Assembly (NCBI GenBank): GCA_951230915.1
Contig: OX579635.1
Coordinates: forward strand, 4,464,001-4,528,000
DNA from: Antitrichia curtipendula
Lineage: Eukaryota > Streptophyta > Bryopsida > Hypnales > Leucodontaceae
Length of the DNA stretch: 64,000 bases
Direction of reading: 5' to 3'
This document shows positions 37,664 through 50,454 of this stretch, piece by piece. A program made the translations under genes and the position numbers. Position 1 is the first letter of the stretch, and each line of letters begins with the position of its first letter. The notes under the pieces were generated by a model. The model saw only the letters and a program-made list of their open reading frames with translations. It was not told the DNA's origin and did no database searches.

Positions 37664-38139
37664 AAAGAACTTCTGGAGCCTACGAAAAATCCATCATGTA
37701 AGTTAACTCTTGCTGCCATTTCTGACTAGCTCCTGTAGCAGGATCCATCTCTTTAAATAGAAAGTCAGAGGGTGGCAGAGGTGTGGCGGTCCCTGAACAG
37801 AGAGCACTGGCTGTAACTTCTTCAAGGAGACGACAGTCCCACTCACTGTCAATGGTTCCAATCACTGACAACAGCCGCGTAGGTATCGTCAGTTTGTAAA
37901 CTCTCCGCCCTCTTGTCGAGGATGGAGCCTGATGGAAATCATCTCGTGCGGACATCGGAACCGCATTGATCCGCGCTCTTGCTGCTGTTGCATGAGAACA
38001 TTTTGCATTCTTCCCACATGCTCGATCAAACTCCAGCCATACCAGTCAGATCGTAGAACTAGTTTGTGGAATTTAGTGCAATACACTACCTTCAAGAGAA
38101 ACAAGCATCAATTTTGGCTACCTTGAGCGTGAGTGGTAT

Positions 38140-38199
38140 AATAATCCTTTATAACTTGTAATAGAAAAAAAAGGATTTTACAAGTTATAAAGGATTATT
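38140..38199. repeat. 22-bp perfect palindrome arms
   Basis: 38140-38161 (AATAATCCTTTATAACTTGT AA) is the exact inverse of 38178-38199, separated by 16 bases that include an A8 run. A further partial copy (TTATAAAGGATTTTTT) lies at about 38315. Confidence 0.75.
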
Positions 38200-38477
38200 A
38201 TTGGGAGTACTATAACACAAAATTGACTAAATAGATGTTAATTTCATTGTAGAGGAAGTTGCAAATTGGCTATCAAATTCTATTGCTTGTTGTACTTTTG
38301 GCTAAAATCTAATGTTATAAAGGATTTTTTTTCATATACATTTAGCTACTGAAAATTTTAAGTAGTAATGGAGCAAATTTTAGCCAGTTTTGTAAATGTT
38401 GACCCATACCCCATGCTCTTAATTAGCACCAAAACAAAGTAACCCACTTGTTCTGATTTGCCAACATGCAACAACGG

Positions 38478-38762
38478 TATAAGGTGGATAACCCCAAACT
38501 GCCACTTTTTTGCTAATGTGTTTGGTTAACAGTTTTTTACTTTCTTGTTGGCAAAAGAAAGGAGGTTCCAATACACCAATGAAGTGAATGAACGTGACAT
38601 TTGGATAGTGTATGCAAAAGTTATGAAGGATTAGAGTTTTCTTTGGTAACAAGAGGTTTTTAAATTGTTTCTTCAGCATACATACATGTTGATTTGGGAG
38701 ATGTACATAAAGTGATGGTGGGTTTTTAGACAAGGTGCAATTTTGGATGTAACCACCTTATA
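38478..38762. mobile_element. L-type TIR element, copy 2 (285 bp)
   Basis: Left end TATAAGGTGGATAACCCC; right end ATGTAACCACCTTATA. The body matches 36973-37260 over most of its length, including AAAGGAGGTTCCAA and TGCAAAAGTTA. Non-coding. Confidence 0.65.
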
Positions 38763-39222
38763 ACATACAGAAGGTTGAGGCTTCATTAGCAATAGCCATA
38801 CTGTACATTAGAGGGTACATTGACCATATACACAGGTTTGATTTGGACTAAGTGTAAAAATACTTAATCTAATATTGACATGTAGTTTTTTGCAATTGAA
38901 TTTTAGCTTAACTCAAAGTATAGGAGCAAAATCTTAGATGGTGCACAAGTTTCTAGATTGTTGTAGGGAAAGGTTCAAAGTTCAATAGTAGGGTGAATGG
39001 AGCGTTAAGACAACTGGTGCCTTTAGAGAACTCTATAATATCATCAGCTTCTATACCTGAGCTCTATTAAAAATAAAAACAAAGTACCTATTTTTCCAAC
39101 CATGTTTGAAATCCGTTATGTAATGTCACAAGAAATTGCATACAAATTTGATTCAAGGACTATGAAATGAGTTCCAGACCACCTTCCAATTCTTCACGGT
39201 TGCAACTCCTACTATAATGAAC
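38763..39222. other. Spacer downstream of the P450 pseudogene
   Basis: AT-rich and non-coding. It may include the remains of the P450 3' end: after the stop at 39223-39225 the same frame continues with a further 19 residues (starting VHYSRSC) that could be an old C-terminus. Confidence 0.35.
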
Positions 39223-42200
39223 CTAGGCTGTGACATTAGAGAGGTCAAAGTTTTCATACGTGAACTTAGTCGTTAGATGATGGAGGAAGACGAAGATCTC
39301 AAGCTGAGCCAATTCTCTGCCAACACACACATGTGCTCCATTTCCAAATGGTGTGTATGAAAATGGCCGAGGTATCACCTGAGACAGCATCAATTTCCAA
39401 GCACAAAGATAAATTCAAGTTTGAAAGGTAAATCCCGTTCATAACTTGTCTGTGATCTATAGACTCCAGCTAAAATTGTCTGCAACTTGTGATTGTAATA
39501 GACCACAATTGTAATTGTTTGCAACTCAAGAGAGGAATTGTGTGTAGAAGTTGCTCATGAAACTCCCGTTCGCGACTTGTCTGTGATCTACAGACAACTG
39601 CTCTTTTGACAATTTGTCACTTTACGAAATAATGTAGAGTCCCATAGCTTACAAACAGTAAGCAACATGGTATTTAGGGTTGAGGAAGCATCGTTCAAGT
39701 CAAATTAAACGGAGCTTGTTCATGCTTCGATTCAGGTGCAACACCAGGGGGTTTGCTGTGGGGACCTGTCGCCAAGAGTTGTCCTAATTGAGGCCTATTT
39801 GTACCAAATGAACCGGAAGTGCGGCCACTATTGAATCGAGACGCAAAATAGGAGGGACTTGCCTTATACTCTTGGCATTATGTAAATTTCCTCACATGGA
39901 CTTCAAGCTTTAGATTCTTGTTAAGTTTACCTCAAATCGAGCTGCATCAAGCTGATGAGCATGTCGCCAAAAATGGAGATCAAGATGGAAAGTTTTGTGT
40001 ACCACCAACACCATCCACCCTTTGGGTATCAGAAACCCTGCTCAACCAATTGCAACAGTGAAAAGTTCATTGCAACAACTTCCAAAGAAATATTCAATCA
40101 TGTAAAAAAAAACCAGAAATGAAAGTGAATTAAAAGTTCCTATTAACACTTCGTAATTGTGTTACCGAAATGTACAGTAGAATCTCTGAAAATTCAGCAG
40201 ACAATAGTAATAGAAACCAAAACTTGAAATTATTAGTCGAAAGTTACCAAGTTATTAACACACCATCATATGCAGTGTCTCGTATAGCTTCTCTACATGA
40301 GAAATCAATTGGACTGGCCATTCGCAAAGTTTCTTTGATTAACTGCCTTCTGAAAGATTGTCAAAAGTATGCAAGTAGAAGACTCCCACCAAAGCCAATA
40401 AAGTTTTCTCAAATGAAGGGAAAAGCCAATAGATTGAAGCCAGAAGCATCGTGGGCAGCAAAGAGAAGAGTGAGAATACTCTCTTGCAATTCATGGTCAG
40501 TTCCACTTTCTTCTATCAACACTCCTAGGACATTTGTTGCTTGTGTGCTTTTCTTCAGCGAGGATCTCCTCTCCTTGATAATCTGGTTGATGATTCTGGG
40601 TGCCTTGCCTTGTCCCTACTATCTTCAACAATGCAGCGCTTATCAACTGTTGTGTGTAGGTGGAAACCAAGCAGCAACACCACTAGAAGAAAAGTGGCCA
40701 AAAGGGACTGCAATCTGACCTGAGTAAGTAGAAAATACAGAGCTGTAGACTGTACTTACGCAGAAAGCCATATGCAGCAGCAGTAACATCCATGAAGTAA
40801 TATCCGTACACAGAGAAACTAAGCAGACACCGCCTGGTGGAGTAAATTCATACTTTGCACGCTTTATAATACTTTGTCCACGGCAAATAGATTCGCCATG
40901 CGTCCAGCCCGTGGATGATACTCCCACACGCCTGCGTCAACTCTGTGTTGACTTCACTTGGTAGTATCCCCAGCACATAGAGTATGGATGATCTGAGTGC
41001 AAACTGCCAAGGAAACCACTCAAGCCGTTCAACACCTTGTAATGTTCAAAATTGCAGATCTCAGAGAAGTTGACAGAGTTTCAGACATCCAACAGGGACA
41101 GAGTTCTGAGCACTCATTCAAATTAGATTTGCGAGTTGCCTCTCCTTGCAGAACAAAAAGCTTGCACTCAGATCTGACAGTCCATAGTACATGTGTGCAG
41201 CTGGTGTCTGGTGGGATGTAAGGTAGGAGACCCTATTTGTGCCACAATTCAAAAGCCACCCTATTTGTGCCATTATGTTTCAGTAAAGTACATTCTAAAC
41301 TTTCAAGTGTCCTCCACTGATACATAATGACCATGAAGTGGTGCAAATAGGGTCTCTTACCTTTACATGATGGTGGAGGGTCTCACAAGCTTGGTCTCCT
41401 CCAGAACATGAACTTCGCGACCACTCAGCCATGTCCGCATCGGGCTCAATGCCTGAACCTCAAGGTGGGGATGATGGTGGGGAGATGAGCAAGGAGGCCG
41501 TGCAGCTGCCTCAAGTGGAAGCCATGCTTCTGCATGTATCCGAAAAAATGGGTCCCCAGCATACGTTCCACTGATGTAAGGCCTCGTTGTCGGAAGAGTT
41601 CGGTATGATCCACCAAGACAAACTTGGCGGCTTGCCAGCTGGTTGTCGCAACGCACGCATTTCCAAACAGATGTGACTTGAAAGTCTCTCCATACCTGCA
41701 CGTGAACGTCAATTTTGTTAAATATATTTGCGGAATTCCACGACTTGGGCGTGTGACCGACCTTAAATCTCCATCAGCCAGTCTTCAGAGCATTGTGCAG
41801 ATGATGAATATCACAATTTTTGGCACCCATAATCCAGTCAATTTAGCGAAATTGACCAGCATCATTACCAGTTTGTTGTCAAAAAATTAGCAACGTCTAC
41901 AACTAGATACCTTACAAATCCAGAAAGTCCACATATGGACCCTATTGCAGGTTGCAACTATGGAACTTCACAATGTGAGTATGGAATAGGGCCCCAAATT
42001 TCCACACTCAAAGGACTGAAATTCCAAAGTATGAGATTGGTTCTATGGTGAGACTTTTGTTCAAAACAAGTGAAAAATTAATCACATGAATTAAAAAGTT
42101 AACACTGTCAGTGCAGCTAGTGTAATTGCGGGTTTCTAATAGCAGGCTTGCATTCTGGGAACTTCTTATGAGCTGCGGGCTGAGAATCGAAGTGACAACC

Positions 42201-42931
42201 ATTTTTATTGATGAGTTTAAAATTTCGCATTTATGACATCGGACAGATCTGAAAAGATAATCTCCTCAACTTGGCTCATGAGTGCCCAAGCTCAACATAG
42301 AAAAGCCCTGCTTTAAATTGGAAGCTACGATTCTAATAGTTGAAATCTTCTAGTGTCTTTCAAAGTCATATTCTTAATTTAGTGTTCAATGCGCACGACC
42401 ATTGACGCCAATCATTACCGGTCCTAGTTTGAGAGCTCTGAGCACTTGAAGCGCACACGCAATTCTGGCTCTGAACTATGCCAATCAATTTATCGAATTG
42501 ATTATGAGGTCTCAGATACATGTGCAATTCATTTCATTGACCCAAGAAGGCGGCAAAGTACGTTTTCACTCGACATGTGCACTCGATCGAAATTATTTTC
42601 ATTTTTAAAATGATCCTCAACATTTCAAAGGACCCTAAGTTAGACCGGCCACAGACAGAAATTAATTCATCAAAATGAAGGCAGAAACAAATTCATCAGT
42701 GACGGAAGCTCACTTCTTCCGCTTCTCCAGATAGAAGGACATTCGTTTGGCCTCCCGCTCCGCAGTCTCCCCAAAGAACGGCCAACCCATGGTCCCAGGC
42801 GGCGGGTGCAATCCACGCCGAGAGGGCAACACTAGTGGTCACTTGCTCAATACAGAACTCACTGCCCGCACAGCAAGCGCAACCAGCGTCAATAATATTA
42901 TCACAATCACCACCACCGCAATTTCACCCAT
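39223..42931 (-). pseudogene. Cytochrome P450 pseudogene, CYP85 clan (CYP707A-like features)
   Basis: P450 monooxygenases of this clan oxidise hormones such as abscisic acid and brassinosteroids, and triterpenes. Pieces in order on the minus strand: 42714-42931 (anchor VVVIVIILLTLVALAV, then PPPGTMGWPFFGET), 41387-41695 (YGETFKSHLFGNACVATTSW ... GREVHVLEETKL), 40854-41003, about 40441-40615 (I-helix LTLLFAAHDASG), 40264-40349 (K-helix KETLRMAS with the ExxR motif), 39931-40037 (GFLIPKGWMVLVVH) and 39223-39378 (heme loop PFGNGAHVCVG, then LHHLTTKF). Most borders are GT-AG with matching phase. Defects: in-frame TGA at 42839-42841, a frameshift in exon 2 (about 41450-41470), about 50 residues missing between the I- and K-helices, and an early stop. 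A MITE sits in intron 2. Heme Cys and ExxR remain, so decay is probably recent. The exact subfamily is uncertain. Confidence 0.9.
41219..41366. mobile_element. Small MITE in P450 intron 2 (about 148 bp)
   Basis: TAAGGTAGGAGACCCTATTT on the left pairs with AAATAGGGTCTCTTACCTTT A on the right. The outermost bases resemble the K-type element at 60408 (TAAGGTAGGAG), so the two may belong to one family. Confidence 0.7.
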
Positions 42932-45429
42932 TCCTACATGACTGTCCAGGTTCGGGAAGCATGCTGCTTTGATCATACGAGCGATGGTGCGCGTCTTGGA
43001 AAGGTTCATCACGGTCTCCAAATACTCGTCCAACAGGAAATGAAGATCGTTCGAGATGAGCTCCGCGAATGGCCAGGTAAGCTGCATCTTGGGATCGAAT
43101 CAATGGACCCGAGGCTGATGATCGAGACTCTTTCAGGGCCTCGATCGGAAACTAATGGACGTGCTGATCGATCAAGGCTGCTTTGATTCCAGGGTGACGA
43201 GTTCAAATTATCAAAAATGTTTTAGCTAGAATGGTGAAACTTAGAATGCAAGATCATGGGCTAGATTGGCACAGACTCAATTTTCCAGTCGGTTGTCTGG
43301 AACCTCAGATCTATATTGATCAGTCTTACTGTCGAAGAACTTTGTGATGTTACATGTCACAGTTTTGACTCTCTGAAACGTTGCAATGCGTTGAAGTGGC
43401 GGAAGTCCACGATTATGGCACTTTTCATGGAATGGCTTGAAAAATAAACTTATACTGTGCCCGTCGTAATTTCTAGAGCCTTCTGCAGATGATTCGTCAT
43501 CATTTTTGGTGTTTACATGTCCAGAATTGCGCCAATTTAGCGAAATCGACGATCCATTTTATTCGGTATAAGACCATTTATTTCACTTACATGTACAGCT
43601 AATTAAGTGCAAATTTACAACATCAAAGTGGCCATTGATGAGCACTTTCAGCATTGCGTAACGAACTGGGAGCTAGCAAATGGTATGAAACCAACTCCAT
43701 GTGCATGAACTGTGATACCAGGAGACTCTGATTCCCTTAATTTGACTGCTTGGGAGACAGTCATATCACATGGGGGCTTATATTGAGTTCTCTTTAAGTT
43801 CCCTGTGGAGAAAAGAGGAAAAATTCTCGGTGTTCCCTTTCTTGTAAAGGCACACCAGGAATTTTTCTCACACCTGGAAAAGTGGGACACACTAGGAAAT
43901 TACAGTACTACACCAGGAATTCAATATACTACTAACGTCAATTTCGTTAAAATGGCATATGAAATCCGCCACTTTGTCTCAAAATCTAGGACTGGTATAG
44001 ATGTAAAACCGCCAAAGTTCTGGAATGCCACCATTTTAATGAAATTCACGATTACTACACTACACTGTCAGCAGGGCAAACTACACTACTACACTAGGAA
44101 ATTGAAGAGTCATGTATGACGTCACAGGTAAGTCACAGGTAAACTTGCACACTTTTATGGTGTGCCTCACTTTTCCTGGTGTGTTCCTTGTAAGGGAACC
44201 CAATATGAGTGTCTTGTGATATCTAAAAGGTCAAATCATTTGCAATTGAATGTGAGACAATTATACTACAGACAATGATAGTGTAGTAAGTGAGCAGGAT
44301 ATTCTAGAAATGTCATTAAAGAGATGGTCGGATTGAGGGGGTTTGAATGTATCAGCTTTGAATTCTTTGAAAATACTGCTTTCGCTTTAATTTAATGCCG
44401 TAAGGCTTCCTGTGACATGCTCTTTGATTGTCTGACCTCACATATTTCGAGACAATTGTGACATCGGTCGTTCCATATCCAGAAGTGAGGGTAACAGCTA
44501 CACTCCGAGATATATTGTTGCATGCACGAATGATTGTCTGAAAAGTCTGCGAACCCCATCTTTTTTAATTAGTAAGTGTGAATTCATGTACACTACACTA
44601 ATTATGATATTTAGTGTTACCTACACTAATTGAGTTTAAAATGTGATTAGGTTTTATCCTTCGAATGAAGAAAATGCGGGGGGGGTGGGGTGGGTACCTT
44701 GTCATAATAATGTAGCAGAAAAGTGACTTCGAATCTTCTTAACTCCTAAAGAATCACAAGGATAGGGAATTTCATTAAAATGGTGTCATTCCGCAACTTT
44801 GGCACTTTTTATGGTTTAGACCGGGCAGCTTGAAATGTACATTTGTCCTAGATTAGCAATTTCAATTTGGAACCAAAAAATCCCAAGAAAATTCAATCTA
44901 GTATGCATCAAAATATTAAAAATTTGAAAATGATTTTTATTGCTCAAAAAGTTGCATGAAATTGGGCAACAATTGTAACTCAAATGGTTGATTGGTCATT
45001 TTGGAGTTAATCTAAATTTCTTGCCCTATTGGTTTTGAATTAAAAAATTTTGATTATGAAGAATTGAATAGAGAGTCTTATATTCATTTATTTTCTAGCA
45101 CAAAAAAATCCTAAAAACTTCATTTATATTCTTTAAGAAAACTTCTACAAAAAGCAGCTAAGTATAATCTTGAAGGAAAATCAAATTATATAGACAATAA
45201 TGAGATGGAATTGAAACACCCTAATCCTCATGGTGAGATTCAACTCCTTTCATATACCGTAGCTGAAGGTCACCTTTGGATAAAAATAATTAAAAAGTTC
45301 AATATTGAATAATTTTGTAAATTAAAAAGTCACCTTGCCAAATTTAAGGAACATGAATTGTGACGAAAGTCAACATGTTGGAAGATACCCTAATCCGCTT
45401 GTATGCCAATACAAAATCCATTGAACAAG
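42932..45429. other. Upstream region of the P450 pseudogene and spacer
   Basis: 42932-43200 has more balanced composition and keeps an open frame in phase with the P450 start, so it is probably the old 5' UTR and promoter. Further right are the MITE at 43829-44202, an orphan TTAA-element end at 44739 (TTAACTCCTAAAG) and AT-rich DNA. Confidence 0.4.
43829..44202. mobile_element. TIR element with two nested inverted pairs (about 374 bp)
   Basis: Outer arms: GTTCCCTTTCTTGTAAAGGC and ACACCAGG on the left against CCTGGTGTGTTCCTTGTAAG and GGAACC on the right. An inner pair is CGTTAAAATGGCATATG near 43950 and GCCACCATTTTAATGAAA near 44026. No frame. Confidence 0.65.
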
Positions 45430-46000
45430 TGGTGGAGAGGTCATTCTTATAATGAAATGTATTGTTCATCATAAATCCTCAAAAGATATGGGACAAGTTG
45501 TAAATGAGAGAGCTTGATTGCTCATTGTCAAAACGCAAGAATTAAGTCCGATGTAGAACTTTAGACCTCATTCTAGCATAGTAAATTAACTTTTTTTAAA
45601 CAACTTTGGGCTGAAAAAAATTGTTAAATCAATCTAAATTTCATCTTCAAAAACCCATTTGGGATTTAAGGCCTTCAATAAAATTTATGGACAAAATTTA
45701 GAGAGAATGTTTGACAATGTTAAAGAAAATGTCCCTCTCAACCCCTCTCTGAATTTTGTCCATAACTTTTGATTGGAGGCTTGAAATATCTAAAGGATTT
45801 TTAGAGATGAAATTTAAATTGGTTTAAGAACTTTTTTTAGGTCAAAGTTTTTTGAAAAAAGTTATTCTACTATGCCAAAATGAGGTTTGAAGTTCTACAT
45901 TAAACACAAATTCTTGCTTTTGACTTAACTAGATATGAGCGGTTGAGCTTTTACTAATCCAAATTAACTTATCCCACATGGATTGTTTTACCCCCTACCA
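45430..46000. mobile_element. Foldback element FB2 (unfilled copy)
   Basis: Left and right halves are inverted copies along most of the length: TTCTAGCATAGTAAATTAAC against GTTATTCTACTATGCC, and a central CATAACTTTTGATTGGAGGC against its partner. It is homologous to 53826-55315. It contains an undisturbed TTAA at 45900-45903, where the related copy carries a TTAA element. Confidence 0.7.
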
Positions 46001-46359
46001 CCCCACTTGTCTAAAGAGATTGTGTGTACATCCATCTTGTTAACTATTAAAATGATTACCAGTAAAATACAAATTACTTGATATAATGCCGAATTTCTAA
46101 GAAATTGTACTCTAAAGTACCAAAGTCCATTTGGACTTTAATTCATTATTTGGCAAACATGTGTTCAAAGTGACCTCTGGATATGACAGTAAATATATTT
46201 TTTATATGAAGCAATTTATTATAATTTATTATGAGTTTTTGTGGGTTTTTTGTTGCCTAGGCTTGAGCATTATGTATTGAGTGTGGCGTAATTTTTTTTT
46301 CTTAAGCACAAATTGAATATTATTAATTGAACTAACTTGTTTTTCTATCATATTTCTTG

Positions 46360-47259
46360 AAGTCTGAAGGCATTTTTTTCATAAAAACACTCACAATTGT
46401 CATTTCTATTGCAAAGAGAAAATTGTTGTTTTTGCACTAGACTAGAATAAAAATGTGTAGAAGTACCTTGTACTAGATTAGAATAAGAATGTGTAGAAGA
46501 AATTTAAGATAATTTAACGACGTACATTGCAAGATATTTGTGTTTAAAGTGGAAATAAATGAGTATTTTTCACCTTGAGTGACTAATTACAAGACTTTGA
46601 ATCTTCTTAGTTCAAAAGTTTTGCACTATGGATCTTGAATATAATATTTTATGTTGAAGGATCCAAGGGAGGGGGAGAATTTAACTTTATTTTTCATTCT
46701 TTAAAAAATTGTTAAGTAGAAGTAGGTATGAGATTGAAGGAAAACTAAATATGTAGTAGTTAATATCTCTAAGATGGAATTGAATACACTAATCTCAACA
46801 ACACTTGAGATTAATCTAGCCACCAACATACTACACCTCTTGGAATATTTTTTAAAAGGCGTGGGGCTTTTGCAAATTGAGTTCAAAAACAAATCCAATC
46901 CAATATTTTCTTTAGAAGATGCTACAATTGCCCACAAAACAAGAAACTCCATAACTTTCAGATTACTAATTAAAATAGAATAAATTAAAGCTATTATTGT
47001 GGACAAAAATTATACAAAACACATTTTAAAGAATTTTATTTCAAGTTTTTGTGGATTTTTTTGCTACCTAATAAGTTATATTTTGTACTTAGGATGGTAT
47101 AATGTTTGCTCCTATATATTGATCAAAATAAAATTATATTCCTAGAAAGCTAATGTATTTTTCTATCTTAAAGAAAGTTTCAAAAAATCACAACAAAAAT
47201 TGAGACCGCAAGAGCCTACCCATAATCCATTTCATTCCCTGTAGAGACAATGGAACTAA
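46360..47259. mobile_element. Degraded TTAA element, subfamily B
   Basis: From GAAGGCATTTTTTTC and GTCATTTCTATTGCAAAG at the left to TTCCCTGTAGAGACAATGGA at the right it follows the full-length B layout. The CCCC tracts and TTAA edges have decayed. A similar worn end (CTTTAGATGTTAA) lies at 47641-47653. Confidence 0.55.
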
Positions 47260-47653
47260 CAATTTTTTGTTAAAATGGTGCTATTCCATTAAAATGTCTC
47301 GGAAGAGGAATGGCAAAAATGGACAATTTTGTTAAATTGGCACAATTTAGGGTGACAAAAATTGTGATTCATGAGCACAAAGTTCAATAGTCTAGGATTG
47401 GTATAGATTACAAAATGCATAGTCTAAATGTAAAAGTGTTATGTTTGTGAAAATATGCCAATTTAACAAAATTGCATTAAAAGAGGTTAATGAATGGAAA
47501 AATGGCATATAGAATATTGTCATTTTAACAAAAAAAATTGCAACTTTAGTAATTAAATAAACTTCAAAAAATCTCACTAAACATTGAGATTGTAGAATCT
47601 TGCCCTCAAACTTTCTTGGCATCCAAGGAGACAATCAAGACTTTAGATGTTAA

Positions 47654-49012
47654 ATCCTCTTGAGATATTTTCAAGGTATTTTTCTTGTAATATTTGGCAC
47701 CATATTATATAATTTGGATACCTAAATTAAAATATTGACAAGCCAATTACAATAGAGCTATTTAATCCAACCTTTACTTCTCAAATTGATTATTCCATGA
47801 GTAATTAAAGAATTGGCTTAATAAAAATAGTAGTATTAGGAGAGAATAAAACTTACATGAAACTAAATATTACCACTTTGACCTAGTATACCATGACTAG
47901 GTAATAAAACCCAAAATTCAACATTGTATTACATTTAAAAAAAAATTTAGTTTACTTTTAGTTTAATTTATCCTTTGATGAAATTCATTTTAGGTATTGA
48001 TTGTAGTACGTCATATATGTGACTGTTGAGATGGATAATCTTCCAGTTTTCCTTGCAAAGTTTATAAATTATGAAACTAAAAACAAAACTAAAAATTTGT
48101 TGATCCCAATGAATTAGCTCCACTATGCAAATAAGACAATAATATTTTATTTTTTTGATTAGTCCTACGTATAGCATTGTTTTGCCAAAATTGTTAGGTT
48201 CAATTCTTAATTAATAGATGAAATATTCATATATCTCTTCTTCTATCAAAATGTAATCATCTATCAAAATCCTAAAAAAACATTTATTTACCATTTCAAC
48301 TTATTTAATATACACATACAACATTTATTGAAAGCAACAAGAGTTTGTTTAAGGTATAACATCTATATTTAGTATATATTAGATATTTATAATAAATTTC
48401 CAAATTTAAAAAGACGTGATGAGTGCAAAAAAATTCACTTACATTTTATTAACATTACATGTATTTTAAATGTACGCACTTCAAATGATATTCATAAATA
48501 TTTTAATAATTTATATCTTACATTGGACAATTTTAAAATTTGATATCATTTTATTCTTGCAAGTTGTTACTATGTTGTAAAATTAATTTAATAAATACTA
48601 TTTATTATTATTATAAATGATTACTGAATAAATCATGCTAATAATTTATTTTTATTATATTTATATTATTATATATTATATTTTCATTCATATTTTTATA
48701 ACTCAATCATAAGATTAAATGTATGTTTTTGACATTTAGGAAGTCATTTTAAAATATTGACATTTTAAAAATAAAATGTGAAGATGTTTAATTATAAACA
48801 TTGCTATAAATTGGCCATTTTTTTTTTATAGAATGTATTTGAATATTCATTTTTGAAGTACTGTGAAATATTCTAATGAAATTTGTAACTAAGTTCTACA
48901 TCAATAACATTTTTGGAATAAGAACACTAAGTTTCAATATTAATTTAAAATTATTTTTAATTTGAGGATAAATCATATATTAAGCAAGAAGGCGATTGTA
49001 GTGTAAGTTGAA
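47654..49012. other. AT-rich spacer before the QCR6 gene
   Basis: Extremely AT-rich, no repeats with clear ends, no frames. The last few hundred bases must contain the QCR6 promoter, but no motif can be singled out. Confidence 0.4.
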
Positions 49013-49906
49013 ATGGGTGAAAAAGAAGAGGAAGAAGAAGAAAAAGAATTAGAGCCCGTTGATACTAAAGCGGAGTGTGAAGCATCATGTAAGCCTCATT
49101 GTGTGAAACAACTCCTTGCATATGAGGTAAGTAAGTGTTTCATCTACCATAAAAAACTAAATGGCATTATATAGACATTAAACTCTATTAATCAAATAGA
49201 TGACATTTTAAATTAGTTTATATCAATAAGTGCTACAATCTAAACATTCCATAAAAAACTAACATTTAGTTGTTTTTTTGAAAACATACATGCTCCTAAT
49301 TCTAATGAGAGACCTTTCTACAATAAGGAACAATTACAATACTTGCAATGAAAACTAAAATTTTTGCAATTCAAATGAAAAAAATACTATCAAATTGAAT
49401 TCATGAGATGTCTTTGTATTTACTAATTACTATCCATCTGCTAGTAATTAGAAATGAAACATTATAATAAATATTTGATAAAATTCTAAAATAATAATTT
49501 AAAAAGAATTCTAATCAATATTAAAAAATTATTAATTTTTTTAATCTTAAATGCTAATAACAATTCTTATGAAATACACAACGTTCATATTTTTAAGTTT
49601 TTCAGAAAACTATCTTAGGCAAATGTTGATATAAGAAATTCAAATGTTTTTACAATGTTAGGCTTGTAAAAAACGCGTTGATGGCCATGGAGGAAAACAT
49701 TGTACTGGACAGTATTTTGATTATTGGGGTTGCATTGATCAATGTGTAAGTTTGACATTACTTGAGAGTAAACATAATAATATAAGCATGTAAATTCTAT
49801 TTTTTAAATCCTAATATACATGATTTTTATTGTTAAAGGATAATATATAGCTCATTAAATTTTTTGTGTGCAGTCAGCAACAAAATTATTTCGTACACTG
49901 AAATAG
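49013..49906 (+). CDS. QCR6: Cytochrome b-c1 complex subunit 6 (QCR6, hinge protein)
   Basis: Small acidic subunit of mitochondrial complex III, on the intermembrane-space side near cytochrome c1. Three exons: 49013-49126, 49662-49745 and 49874-49906, giving 76 residues. Introns are GT-AG and all phase 0. The N-terminus is a run of Glu (GEKEEEEEEKELEP), then comes the paired-cysteine helical hairpin: CEASCKPHC, ACKKR, GKHCTGQYFDYWGCIDQC and the C-terminal SATKLFRTLK. Cys spacing and the HCTGQYFDYW motif fit plant hinge proteins (about 70 residues). Every exon is too short to stand out as an open frame and the surroundings are extremely AT-rich, so it is easily missed. No defects are seen. No mitochondrial presequence is visible, as is usual for this subunit in plants. 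Confidence 0.95.
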
Positions 49907-50454
49907 AATTCTATTTGGAAGAATAAAGGTTACTAATATATTTATTTTCATGTCCTTATACTTTTAGAATTTCATCATCAAGGACAATTTATATATTAAA
50001 ATATTTTAAATTTATCAAAATAGCTACTGTCAATTTAGGATTTTAATTTCTTTGGTGTACTTCAGTGCAAATTTAATACATATAAAATTTAGTGAATTCA
50101 ACATAAATCTATAAAATTTGATTATCTTTTGATGATTATTTTTTTATTAAAAATATAAAAACAAAATAAAAATAATATGCTTTAAATTTAAATAATTTAT
50201 AAATTATGGAAGAAATTAATAAGAAATTAATGAATTAATATTTTTTTTGACCCACATGTTAATTTGTTGTGTTACACAGGATTGTGGACTAATTTTTTTG
50301 TCAATTTAAAAAAATAAAATTCCCTTAGATTTGCACATTAGCCAAAAGTCAAATAACCTGTTTTTTTTCTAATGATTATGCTTTTTTATTATGTGTAAGC
50401 GAATGGTAATTTCTTTACAGATTATCATTTTATTATGTGACAAATGGTAATTTT
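49907..50454. other. AT-rich spacer downstream of QCR6
   Basis: Contains the QCR6 3' UTR and AT-rich sequence. Nothing else seen. Confidence 0.4.

Noticed and set aside
40170..40718. 182-codon open frame on the plus strand
   Set aside because: It is antisense to P450 exons 4 and 5, which carry the I-helix and K-helix motifs on the minus strand. The plus-strand product resembles nothing.
44739..44880. Another TTAA element starting TTAACTCCTAAAG
   Set aside because: Only one end is recognisable and the following sequence belongs to a different dispersed repeat; kept only as an orphan terminus.
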